DNA from: Platycnemis pennipes
Lineage: Eukaryota; Arthropoda; Insecta; Odonata; Platycnemididae
Assembly (NCBI GenBank): GCA_933228895.1
Contig: OW121848.1
Location: forward strand, 88,865,470 to 88,929,469
Direction of reading: 5' to 3'
DNA length: 64,000 nt
Every line of letters starts with the position of its first letter. The stretch's first letter is position 1. A program made the translations under genes and the position numbers. Under the pieces are notes generated by a model, which worked only from the letters and a program-made list of their open reading frames with translations, was not told the origin of the DNA and did not search any database. Shown piece after piece: positions 34,869 through 45,534 of this stretch.

Positions 34869-35626
34869 TCTATTGGAATCAGTTCATGAATGTGACTAGA
34901 AAAATAAAAAAAATCAGCGAGTTAGTGAAGTTCAACAGTATGTAGCACAGCTAAAATTTTATTTAATTCTGTGAAACTCTACTAAGACAGTGCTGCTCTA
35001 TTTCTCTAGTACACAGTGCTTCCACCAAGTCAAACCTGAAAACGTTAAATATGTAATGCATGGGTTGATAAAATGGTCATTAGGCTAATCAACAGTTATT
35101 AAGATGCTATTCCTTAGATGTGCGGGCAATTTTTAAATATCGTAGGTGCGTCATATAACTATTGTGCACGAGTAATAAATATCTGGAAAAAATGTTATCT
35201 GATTTAATTAACCGTGATTGCTTCAGCACAACTTTTGTCAGCATATATAGCTTGGAGCTCAATTCAGAGATCGGAAAGGTAATTTCCGAGGCCTGCTCTT
35301 CAACGCAGAGGAAATAATACTGGCTTTCTATATAAAACTGTTATCATATAACTTCTACTTATTTTTTGTCCCAAATTTCATGTCCCAATCCATCATGAAC
35401 TTTTCTTTATAATAGTTTATGCCGTTAGTAATTGACTCCATCGGCTTTTACGACAATCTTGGCATCTTTCTCATACTTGTTTCACCTGCCGCCAACTGGA
35501 TAACGTTGGATAATGGATAATGCGGATAATGTTGTTCCTACTCATGTTTTCATCCCGCACATATTTTGCAGCTGCGACATTTTGTGTCGTGGAAACAGTT
35601 GAGGTTTACATTTTTATAGGATGCAA
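34869..35626. other. AT-rich DNA; trace of a Penelope-like end
   Basis: GCTTCCACCAAGTCAAACCTGA (about 35020-35041) resembles GGTTCCACCAAGTGAAGCCTGA next to the inverted repeat at 30664-30685, so a second fragment of that element may lie here. Otherwise nothing is recognised. Confidence 0.35.
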
Positions 35627-35638
35627 ACCGGTCCCTTT
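35627..35638. repeat. Target-site duplication, left
   Basis: ACCGGTCCCTTT, identical to 38511-38522 at the other end of the RTE element. Confidence 0.9.
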
Positions 35639-35674
35639 CAAGGAACATCAGTCAAGAGAGACAAATGCAGAATT

Positions 35675-36900
35675 TAGACGTGGAACGTAAGATTACAAGG
35701 AGTGTGTGGAAAGTTGGAGAACGTTAAGATGGAGACGGATAGACTGGGGATAGACATCATGGGAATGGGCGAAATAAAGTGGGCTGGGGCCGACGACTTC
35801 TGGAGCGACGATTACAGGGTGATTTACTCAGGAGATAGCCAGAAGAAAGCGGGAGTGGGATTCATACTCAAGAAAGACTGGTCAAGAATATTGAGGTCCT
35901 ACTAGCAATATAATGATGATCAATTTAGAAGGAGAACTTACGGACACAGCGATAGTGCAGGTGTACATGCCGATGTCGAACCACTCTGAAGAAGAAATAG
36001 AAGAAATGTATGAACAACTGGAAGAGGTCTTAGACACAGTAAAAGGAAAGGAGAACCTAATAGTTATAGGAGATTGGCATGCAGTAGTCGTAGAGGGCCG
36101 AGAAGGAAGTAGCGTGGGTGAGTTCGGTTTGGGAAAAAGAAATGCCACGGGAGAAATGCTGGTAGAGATCTGTAAAGAAAAGAACATGGTAATAGCAAAC
36201 ACCCTCTTCGAGCAACATCGGCGAAGAAGATATACATGGAAGATGTCGGGGGACAGAGGGAGATACCAAATAGACTACATCCTTGTCAGAACGAGATATA
36301 AGAACCAAATTAAGCACTGCAAGAGCTACCCCGGAGCAGATATAATAAGTGACCGTAACCTGGTGATCATGGACAGCTGCCTGCGATACAAGAAGGTGAA
36401 GAGAATTACGAAGGAATCAAAATGGAACACAAAGACACTGGAGGAAAAAGAAGTAAGAGAAAGGATCACCTTAGCCATCGATGCCAAACTAGAAGTGAAG
36501 GAGACAACCGTTACGGGAAGATGGAATGAAATAAAGAAGATCATTACAGTGGTAGCAGATGGGAAACTTGTGAGTAAAGAGATAGAAACAAAACGGCCAT
36601 GGATAATGACCCAAATAAGAAACCCCATAGTGGTAAGAAGAAAATACAAGAATTCAAGAATTGAAACTGAGGAGGCCCAATATGAGAAGTTGAGAAACCA
36701 AGTAAATACAGGGTGCAAGAAAGCCAAGAAAGAATGGATAGAAAACTGCTGCGAAGAAATAAATAATAACATGAAAGGAAACGCAGAAATGGCTTATAAA
36801 CTGGTGAAGAGACAATTCGGAGAAAGGAAAACAAGATCCCACAACATAATAGACTCGAATGGAAAGATACTCATAGAACAGGAGGACATAGGCAAGTGAT
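35675..36900 (+). pseudogene. RTE endonuclease domain and linker
   Basis: An exonuclease III-like endonuclease that would nick target DNA for priming. T-W-N-V-like start at 35677, then G-E-I-K-W (catalytic Glu, about 35770) and A-G-V-G-F-I-L. The frame shifts near 35905, just after a stop at 35903. The next frame (35913-36899) gives V-Q-V-Y-M-P, then G-D-W-H-A (36069-36083) where the family normally has G-D-x-N, and S-D-R-N-L-V (36348-36365) where it normally has S-D-H. The catalytic Asn and His are therefore replaced by His (codon 36078-36080) and Arg (36354-36356). A basic, Lys/Glu-rich linker follows to a TGA at 36897-36899. Confidence 0.88.
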
Positions 36901-37800
36901 GGAAGCAATACATCGAAGAGCTCTATTAAACCCAAACCACTGGAAGCTGACTTAACGAAAGAAGAAATCAGGGAAGATGAAGATAAATGGGGGCCCGAGA
37001 TACTGAGAAGCCAATTTGACAGAGCCGTGAAAGACCTACAGAACAACAAGGCACCAGAAGGGGACAAAATAAATGGAGAAATCATCAAGGCACTCGGGGT
37101 CAAAGCAAAAGATACCCTCTTCGGAACAATCGAAGATAGCTATGGCAGTGGAGGACTACCAGAGGACTTCCAGAAGAGTGAAATGATCGCAATCCCGAAG
37201 GAGCCAAGGACAGAGAAATGCGAAGAGAACAGAACATTGAGCCTCGTGTCACACACACAGAAATACTTACTAGGATAATTGACATAAGAATGGAAGGATA
37301 GATTGAAGGAAATCTTTCTGAAAATCAATTCTGATTCAGGACAAACCTAGGAGCTAGGCAGGAAATACTCAGCTTAAGGATACTGGCCAAGAAAATGATA
37401 AACGTAAACAAGCCGTTGCATGTGGCATTCGTGGACTTGGAAAAGGCCTTTGACAACGTCGAATGGAACAAGATGCTCAAGATACTGGAAGCAATGGGGA
37501 TAGACTACAAGGATATAAGAATAATCTACAGCCTCTACAAGAACCAGGTCACCACAATGGGAATGAAAGACGGAAAGAAGATAGAAGCCAAAATAAATAA
37601 AGGAGCCAGACAAGGATGCAACGTCTCCCCAGCGTTATTCAATATATACCTGTAAGAAGCAATAAAAGACGCAGAGGAAATTGGTATCAAGGGCATCAAG
37701 GTGAATGGTGGAGAAATAAAAATGCTAAGGTTTGCTGATGACATCGCAGTTGCAGCAGAAAGTCGAGAGGACCTGCAAGAATCCCTGACCACAATGGACC
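36901..37800 (+). pseudogene. RTE reverse transcriptase domain
   Basis: Reads N-N-K-A-P-E-G-D-x-I-N-G-E (finger region, 37045-37080), I-P-K (37192) and a T-L-S-L-V-S-H block (37234-37254). After a frameshift and two in-frame stops it continues with I-N-V-N-K-P and motif A, V-A-F-V-D-L-E-K-A-F-D (catalytic Asp codon 37434-37436). Then come A-R-Q-G-C-N-V-S-P (motif B, 37605-37630), a stop at 37653, and motif C F-A-D-D at 37731-37742. The catalytic aspartates survive but the frame does not. The enzyme would have made cDNA from the element RNA at the nicked site. Confidence 0.9.
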
Positions 37801-38497
37801 AAGTATGTACTTCAAGAATATAATATGAGCATCAACGAGAAGAAAACTAAAATCCTAGTGTGCCGAAGAGAGAAGTTTAGGGCAAACATCACAATTCGAG
37901 GAGTGAAATTGGAAGAAGTGGAGAACTTCACCTAACTCGGCAGCACTATAACTTGGGATGGAAGATGTTCCACGGACATAAAGCGACGAATAGCACAAGC
38001 TAAGGAGGCGTATATGAAGACGAGACAACTACTGTTCTCAAGGAACCTACGGCTGCAAACAAGGAAGGAATGCATCAAAACATTCGTATGGAGCGTGGCA
38101 CTCTATGGATCAAATACATGGAACATCGGGAAAGCAGACCAACGAAGAATTGAAGCCTTCGAAACATGGTGCTGGAGGAGAATGTTGAAGATTAAATAGA
38201 CAGATAAAGTGAGGAACGAAGAGGTGTACAGAAGAGCAGATGAAGAAAGGGCAATATGGAAAACCCTGCGTCAAAGAAGAACCAGAAGAATTGGACATAC
38301 CTTCAGGCACCAGATATTAGTTACAAATATAATAGAAGGGAAGCTTGAAAGGAAGGTCCCGCGAGGAAGATCAAGGGACAAATATATGGGGCAAATAACG
38401 AAGGACGTGAAAGTAAAAACACCAGGGCGTGAGGGAATTAACACTGAATAGGGCAGAATGGAGGACTGCAGTAAACCAAACCTAGGATCGAAATACT
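37801..38497 (+). pseudogene. RTE C-terminal region
   Basis: Thumb and C-terminal region. L-G-S-T-I-T-W-D-G-R (37938-37967), Q-T-R-K-E (38056-38071), V-A-L-Y-G-S-N-T-W (38098-38121) and W-C-W-R-R-M-L-K-I-K (38168-38197) are typical of this RTE family, then I-G-H-x-x-R-H (38293-38313). Stops occur at 37935, 38198-38200 and 38449. The short 3' UTR runs straight into the GAT-type tail. Confidence 0.88.
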
Positions 38498-38510
38498 GAT
38501 GATGATGATG

Positions 38511-38522
38511 ACCGGTCCCTTT
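38511..38522. repeat. Target-site duplication, right
   Basis: ACCGGTCCCTTT, exact copy of 35627-35638, immediately after the GAT tail. Confidence 0.9.
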
Positions 38523-40734
38523 ATTTTCTTCGAGTCTGTCTTACGAAACAATTTAAAAACTCCTTTTATTCCTGCTCCAGGCCAATTGAGGTTTTCACTC
38601 CCTGTTGTGTTGCTTCAGAGAGATTGCTTGCCATGAGCATGAAGCGTAGCGTACATGAGGTTATTTTTCTTCCCTCGAAGCCGTATGAATTCTCTACAGA
38701 AACTCATTCCATCATTTCTTTTCTAAAAAAAATTCACTCAAGAGGCAATAGGATTTCAAGCGCTGCTTTAATTTTTGGGGTAGCAAATCGAGAAGAATAT
38801 ATGTATTGGTTTAGGTGCCAAATTTTTTGCGCTAACCACCATATTTTCCATCCCTTTATTTATTCAACTCGGCGAGGTTAACTTTTATGGACAGGAAATG
38901 AATATTTCATAATCGAGGAGAGAGAGGCAGGATCGAGAGGGTGGGTTAATTCTAGGGCGATGATTTATTTAACCCAGCGGCTGCGTGATCCCTTCAATGA
39001 GCAGCAAGAAAATGAGTGGTTTGAGAACCAGCCTTGTTAACCGTTAAGGTTGCGTGACTGTTCGTCGTTGATGCGATCGCCTCCAGTCGAAACGGCGACG
39101 AACGGGAGGAGGTGGGGTTCGGGGGTAGAGAGGAAGGGGGGAGGTGGTGGGCTTCTGTTGAAGGACGCAAATTCCGACGAACACCTTGTTCAAGGGGCCA
39201 ATGCTCTATGTCACACCAATCAATACCTTGGGTCTACTCGTCTAGCCAAACAGATCTCTGTGACGCATTGTCAATGGTTATCATCGAAAATTGAGACCGT
39301 TCCTTGACCCGCTCACATTCTCATTCGAATTTCCCAGCCGCTGCTGAAATATCGCCGTCAATACGTGTGTTTATATACCGGCCTGCAGTGAAGTCGTTCT
39401 TTGTCAAGTACTAAACGGTTATCTCCAACATTCATGGGGCTTTATTATTTATGGAATTAATCCGCCGCCACACGAACGATGCCAAAAGACTACGTCACGT
39501 CAACGTTTGCTTATGCATTTAAATACGCGGGGATGAATGTATTGATGGTTCTTGGGAACACCTATCTGAATTATAGGTTTTGCTCGTGTTGATTTTCCAT
39601 TATTTATGGCACCAAAAGGGTAAAATTATTTTCACAATTGGCAGCTTTTGAAAATTTCCTATTTTTTTTACGGGAGCATTTTGGTTTATCGGCAAATCCG
39701 TTTCCCAAAAAGTAAACAATGAAAGTATATTTACCGTGTCCGCTTTGGAAACAGCTGATAATGGCCCCACGATTTAATTCATTAATCCTTTTTAGTAAAA
39801 AAATTGCATTAGTATGCTTATCTGTGTTTTGCAGCCACAAATTTGCTGAATTAAATACATGCACTCTGGTAAGTTTTTCTTCCGCGCGTATGCAAAATTT
39901 TAGTGGCCGTAATGAAAACATCCTTTGGGAAATCTGCTAACCACAAGGAGCATTTAAATGCGGGGAAATTATTTGTGCGTGCTGGGTATGTTGCTTGTGA
40001 AATGATTGTCACGCACTAGTGGTAAGGTGCTGCCTCTCCCAATATGAATTTCTCTCTCACTACCATGAGACTCTCATGATAATGTAAGTTCACATCCTTT
40101 TAATAATTTATATTTAGTTTGAACGATCCACTGATCTTCTGAGGAATTGGTTTTTTATTCTTAATTCCTGAGAATTGGAATAAGATTGCTCCCTTTAATT
40201 TAACTCTGTTTTTGCAACGAAATGTTACCGAAGCCTCGAATCATTGTTATTTGGCAGGATAATGAATGTTTGAATGAAATGAGGTAGGAATTTACATTTC
40301 GTTCTTATTTTTTTAGAGGCAATGACTTAGCATACACCTAAATCAAGGAGTGAGATGGAAAGTAATGATAAGTAGTGATGATTCTATTGTATAGCTCTGA
40401 CAGTTTCTCGAAAATTGCTCTTTTACTGAGCCTAATATTGCGTATAGTGCTTCATTGGAAACGTAAATAATCGAATGATTTTTTTCCGTTTCAAATGATC
40501 TCGTTTTTTTATCTCGTTGATGGAAATGTCTTGAGATCTCGTTGATGGAAATATCTTGAGATGGGCATTGAGGAGTTCTAAGTTTGCAATCTCCTTTCCG
40601 AGAATCCAATTCTTAGATTAACAACGCGGGCGAACCTCTTGGAATTAGAAAGGGAAATTCTCGAGTGAACATTATCTGAATGCTCTTATGCTGAGATAAC
40701 AGTAGTGCAAGCCGTAGATCTTCCCACCGGTCCG
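38523..40734. other. Mixed DNA, no supported gene
   Basis: AT-rich with a short GC-rich, G/A-skewed patch near 39070-39160. Frames of up to 105 codons lack motifs. A 25-bp duplication at 40512-40561 is listed separately. Confidence 0.4.
40512..40561. repeat. 25-bp tandem duplication
   Basis: Two adjacent copies of a 25-bp unit beginning TCTCGTTGATGGAAAT, differing at one base. Confidence 0.9.
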
Positions 40735-41225
40735 GCCTCTACCTTTCCCTTCCTCCCTCTCCTTCCCCGCCTCAAAGATCTCCCCTTCAACGCCTATAAC
40801 CAACCCCCGCGCTCCATTCCCTCATCCTATTTCCCTCCCCTCCGCGAGCGAAAAAGGAGCTAAATTCGATCTAGCTTATCAGCTCCGCTAGGGAAGGTCG
40901 TGTTTTCGGAAATTCAGTCCTGTTAAACGGCTTTCGTTCCTGTGGTCCAGGCACTTAATTATCTCGTTCCGGAAGGGAGACCTGGCCGCTTGAAACGGGG
41001 TTTTAGACGGGTAAAGAGTTTTTTAAGTGGATAGTACCGCGGCCGCGGAGATCTTCAGTATTCAATAATGGTTGATGGGATTCCTCGCGTCCTCTTAGCC
41101 CACTCGTCGCCCACGTCAACCTACTCGCTCCGCACCTCCTGTCTGCACCCGAGTCTACCCCTAACTACCTACGTGACCTGATCCTGCCTCCATCCTTCGC
41201 ATTCCCTCTCGTCTCGCGTTATCCA
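40735..41225 (+). other. Pyrimidine/CpG-rich island, small
   Basis: C/T-rich blocks (about 40735-40850 and 41085-41225) flank a GC-balanced centre with a CCGCGGCCGCGG-like run near 41036-41047. No exon or promoter could be defined. Confidence 0.55.
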
Positions 41226-42078
41226 AGCCAGGCTTTAAACGGATATAATACGCCCTCGGTGACATAAAAGCCGAGTAATTACTCCGGTCTCGAGAGTCAG
41301 ATTCATGTAAGTGCATTTTCAAAAAAAAAGTGAGGTAGTTTCATCTACATTTGATTGGACTTTACTTTTTTTTGGCCCCGGAGCAATAGGAAGGAGTAAA
41401 TGCAAGAAGAGTGCATGTAGAAACATTAGCTGGACAGGAAAGGGGAAAGAATGCACGTTGGAGTCGGGCTGATGCCAGTTGATAAAAAAGGGGAAGAATT
41501 CGTTATCGGTTTTTGGCGTGCAAACCGCTTTTAATCCGGACTTATCCCTCTCTTTCCCTAAACTCCTTTTTCTCTTCCCCCGTAGGACCAAAAGTCTCTC
41601 TCGTTCGCTTTAATGAGGGAAATCGTAGATTCTTTTGTGATCACCAACCTTTTGTCAATTACGGGAAACTTATGCTTGCACCGATTAAAATTTCTGTAGG
41701 CATATGGAAATGCAGAGTAAGAATGGATGATCAACTCTTTCGGAAAACTTTACTTTATTTAATCCCCTACCTGATATGAATTCATTATATGAATTTACTC
41801 ATTCAGTTTGTTTAATTGCTTAGCTTTGAAAATGTGAATTTCATACAATTTTTTTTCCTGAAACGCTGGATGTGGGTTTAGGTAAAATGTCAGACACACC
41901 AGTATGATTTTATTCCAATAATTTTTAAAGGACTTTAACCTGGAGAGTATTACAACTAAACTTTCCTGTGCTAACTATTTTTGATCAATCGTTTTTTCTC
42001 CAATTTATTTGAATGTGCATTCTCACTGAACTTTTAATCTCAGGAAACCAATTTATTTTGATTTTTACCCTATTGAGT
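41226..42078. other. AT-rich DNA, no gene seen
   Basis: Nothing recognised; open frames of at most 90 codons lack motifs. Confidence 0.45.
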
Positions 42079-42086
42079 TTGCTTTA

Positions 42087-42818
42087 AGAAGATGTAAAGA
42101 AGACACTAGGAAATATGGAAATGAAAATGGCCTGACATCATCTGAATACTGAGAAAACTAAGGCATTGGTATACAGTAGGAGGAAAGAAGCCAAGACCAA
42201 TGTAAAACCAATGGAAAACGAAAAATTCTGGGGGTGGAAGAGTTCTGTTACCTGGGAAGCCGAGTTAACCACAGATGAACGAAGTAAAAGAGAAAATGCC
42301 AGTACAATAGCCGAGGCAAAAATAGCATTTACCCTAAACCAGATTCTGCTTACAGCCGCAAATACAAGCTTGACAGTTGGGAAAAATTTTATCATAACAT
42401 ACATCTGGAGCATGCTACGCTATGGCAGCGAATTATGGACAAAAGCAGCAGCAGAGAAGTCAAGACTAGAAGCATTTTAAATGTGGTTCTATCGAAGAAT
42501 GATGCAGATTAAATAGATCGACCGAGTGGCAAACAAAGAAGTGTTAAGAAGAGTGGGAGTAAGAGAAGCCTGCTGAAAACTCTATTAAGAAAACGGGGCA
42601 ACTTAATCGGCCATATCTTGAGACATGATAGCCTGATGAAGATAATCGTCGAGGGATAATTGCACGGAAAGAATGGAAAAGTCAGGACTCGTATGAGATG
42701 CATAGAAAAATTAAATAAGGGTGTAAAAGAGAAGAATTACGTTAATATGAAGAGGTTGGCCGATAGGGGAATCGAGTGGAGGGCTGCGTCAAACCAATCT
42801 TAGGATGGTGATGATGAA
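42087..42818 (+). pseudogene. RTE-type LINE 3' fragment
   Basis: Covers the end of the reverse transcriptase and the C-terminal region: K-A-L-V-Y-S-R-R-K (42160-42186), I-W-S-M-L-R-Y-G-S-E-L-W-T (42403-42441), W-F-Y-R-R-M-M-Q-I-K (42484-42513) and L-I-G-H-I-L-R-H (42602-42627), with a GGTGATGATGA tail (42808-42818). TTGCTTTA at 42079-42086 and 42820-42827 may be an 8-bp target duplication. It is 5' truncated, with stops after 42477 and at 42514 and several frameshifts. Confidence 0.85.
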
Positions 42819-42950
42819 CTTGCTTTAGCGGAATGACACAATTCGGTGATTTCAAGTGTAAAAATTAGTATTACTCTTTACTGTCCTATACCTTCTTGAC
42901 TATGACTTCATTTAAATTTCAACCCCTACAATGGCTGTTCGAAATCCTTA
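42819..42950. other. AT-rich DNA, no gene seen
   Basis: Short AT-rich gap between the RTE fragment and the MITE; nothing recognised. Confidence 0.5.
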
Positions 42951-43186
42951 AAGGCCGCTTTACAAGATACAATGTTTTGTACAATTTCTTGTACAAACGC
43001 TTGTATAAACTGAACGAAATTGTATGTTTGTCTGAATGGAATTAGAACAGGTTCTATTTCCCGTTCAGTCATTCAGACAATCGCATAAGCGTTCGTACAA
43101 TTTGCCGCTTTACGCGGTCCAATTTCCTCATACAAGAGTTTGTACAAGAAATTGTAATAAAAAATTGTATCGTGTAAAGCGGCCTT
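42951..43186. mobile_element. MITE with about 55-bp terminal inverted repeats
   Basis: AAGGCCGCTTTACAAGATAC at 42951-42970 is inverted at 43167-43186 (one difference in 20), and complementarity continues inward through a 'TACAATTTCTTGTACAAAC' block to about 43008. An inner piece, GCCGCTTTACGCGG (43109-43122), echoes the ends. There is no coding capacity, so it is a non-autonomous DNA transposon. The flanks allow a 3-bp TAA/TGA duplication but are not decisive, so the superfamily is not assigned. Confidence 0.85.
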
Positions 43187-44819
43187 GAGAAACATTTATT
43201 TCCTCTTGAAGAGGTTTTAACAAGAGGAAAAAACATTGACAAGAATTCTTCATAAAATTGAGAAAAACGAAATTATTAGATTATATGCGCTATTGGAAGC
43301 AATAAAATGGAGGACATGGCACATTAACGACAGCAAATGGTGTTTTGTGATCAGCATTGAGGGTCAGGGCGTAAATAGGATGCGTGCCATCGCTTTCTAA
43401 ATGTATGCAAAGGAGTGAAAGATAAAATATTTGTTAATTTTTAATGATCAATCCGATAAGATCGGCAATAAGACCATGGATCTTCTGCAATGCAAGGTGC
43501 AGTAAAGGTGCAATCGGAATGGTTTGCAAATGAGATTTACCATTAGAAAAATATAATAACGACAGTTGCAAAAACATATACAGCTACAGGAGTATATCAA
43601 AGCGGGAGTACCTACATTGGAGATTGAGCAGTTCACTGCTTTTAGTGAGTCCTTAGGGAAGGATCATGCATGTTAAGTAACAAATCAGGAAAATAATGGA
43701 CTAGCTAAGAAAATACTTCCGAAAATAATGCAAATAACGAAGGGGACTGGCGCTGATCTTATAGCGTAGCTTTGATAAAAAATAGGTATTCTGAGTATAG
43801 GGGAAAGGGATAGCATATTTATTGAATTTATTTAAAGGAGAAAGCATAAGAGTATGAAGGGAGTCGTTACAGGAAACGAAGCTCTGGGATATGGGATTAG
43901 CATGCGATATGAAAGGCTAAATGAAGGCATAAGTTGGAAAAAAATTGCTTTTAGAGAAAGTTAACACGGATTTAATAGCATGGGGAGAGCGTGACTACTG
44001 GTGATTCTTGGCCTACCAGTATTAAATGAATTTTTTTATGAATTAACATACACGACAACGTACCATTCCTACCCTTACAAAAATTTCTTTGTCAATAAAA
44101 AGTAATAGAAAATTCTGAATAAGTAAAATTATTTGCCCACAAGTGAGTCTGTATCCCCCGAAATTGCGACGAGTGCTTCAAATAGTTATTTCACTAAGGT
44201 ATACTGAGGTCATGAATTGGCAAGAAATTCGGAAAAGCATGGTATTAGAGAATAGTCTTACATGCCACGCCATAAAGCAGTCATAATTAATGCATCGCGC
44301 AAATGGTCTCTAGTCTAATACCAGATTATTAAACAGCTAGGTGTTTAAGACAAAGCAAAAGAAGCACTACCTGCAACATAAGAAAACTCGTGAGAGATTT
44401 ATTGATATTAAGAGATCCTAGTTTGAGCCACAGTTCAGCAGATGATTTTACCTCCTCCGACTTTTCTTATAGGTGTACTCATTACATAGTGGCTTTGTTT
44501 AGATTCCGCTGTAAGGGTGCGGGTCATAGCATTCTTCCGTAAGAAGCGACTTTGACAACCTATTCAAATAATTAAAGTATTGAGTCATTTTATACATAGC
44601 CTTTTGTATATTAGTTTCGATGTCATATATTATTTGATAAATGAAGTAATATAATATCTACTACTTTCATCTTTTTTACAGGAAATGACTTTGACGATTC
44701 ACAACCGCAATGTATAGAGCTCGTCAAATTGCATAGAGATTGCTGGATGATAACATTTATTTTGTTATCTGTCTCATATCTTTGGTTTCTAAAACATACC
44801 GTCACCGTAAGGCGTTTCA
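43187..44819. other. AT-rich DNA, no gene seen
   Basis: No coding signal and no recognised repeat. Confidence 0.45.
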
Positions 44820-44975
44820 GGAAGAGGAATGGTAAAAGGAAGATGATACAAGGGTAAAGAGCAAGGACGGTCAGACGTTTGGTGTTCGCATTAGCCTGCT
44901 CTAAACGACATGTTCCGAGGAGATCACAGCTTAATGTCTCATGCAACAGACGGAATACTGAGCATATGCTCTAGG
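44820..44975 (-). mobile_element. SINE body fragment
   Basis: Same ordered blocks as the 9125 and 14905 copies: purine-rich lead-in, 'GGTGTTCGCATTAGCCTGCT', 'TAAACGA', 'GCTTAATGTCTCATGCAACAG' and 'CGGAATACTGAG'. No tRNA-like head was found next to it. Confidence 0.5.
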
Positions 44976-45534
44976 AATGCCAGGCATATGCTCCAACATA
45001 TCCACAGGTAGGTGAGTCAAAGTATTTAAATATAGTACTATCATATTTCACGAAAAACTTTGCGTTAGCGTAAATTTTATTTATGCTCTTGGATGAGATA
45101 ATTGCATGTGTTGCGTTTTTTAATTATCTGTATTGCAGCAAATGTCAACATACATTGTTTGCAATGCAAAAGTACATAATGCATATTAGGTACTCTCTTT
45201 TTTTATATGATCATAAGCTGTATGATCATTCATCTTATTTCATTTATCACTTTAGGACAAGGAAGAATACCAAACTTGAATAACGACAGGCATCAAAATT
45301 CTTTGAGATAAAATAGGTTTTAATTTTCACCTACTATTTTTTCAGACCTCACTAGTTTACTCTCTACCCAGCAATTATAGTAATGATGAACAAAATACAT
45401 CTTCTTCCATGTCTTCCGTTGAAATCATCTATGTAATACCCCATGATGAAAGTTGCCACGTGATTTGTTTTCTGCCTTGCGAAACAAAATCGTCGACATC
45501 ATTATAGAATTTAATGCTCGCTTCATTGATCTAC
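44976..45534. other. AT-rich DNA, no gene seen
   Basis: Nothing recognised. Confidence 0.45.

Larger units (their letters stand above)
35639..38510 (+). mobile_element. RTE-type LINE, nearly full length, dead
   Basis: A 2.87-kb non-LTR retrotransposon with the RTE order: apurinic-type endonuclease, reverse transcriptase, C-terminal domain, very short 3' UTR and a (TGA)n/(GAT)n tail at 38498-38510. Exact 12-bp target duplications (ACCGGTCCCTTT) flank it, so both borders are secure. Coding begins only about 25-30 nt inside the left border, so 5' truncation is slight if any. Frameshifts and stops break the single open frame into at least five pieces. Fragments of the same family lie at 10063, 19452, 27908 and 42087. 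It is not expected to move. Confidence 0.92.
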
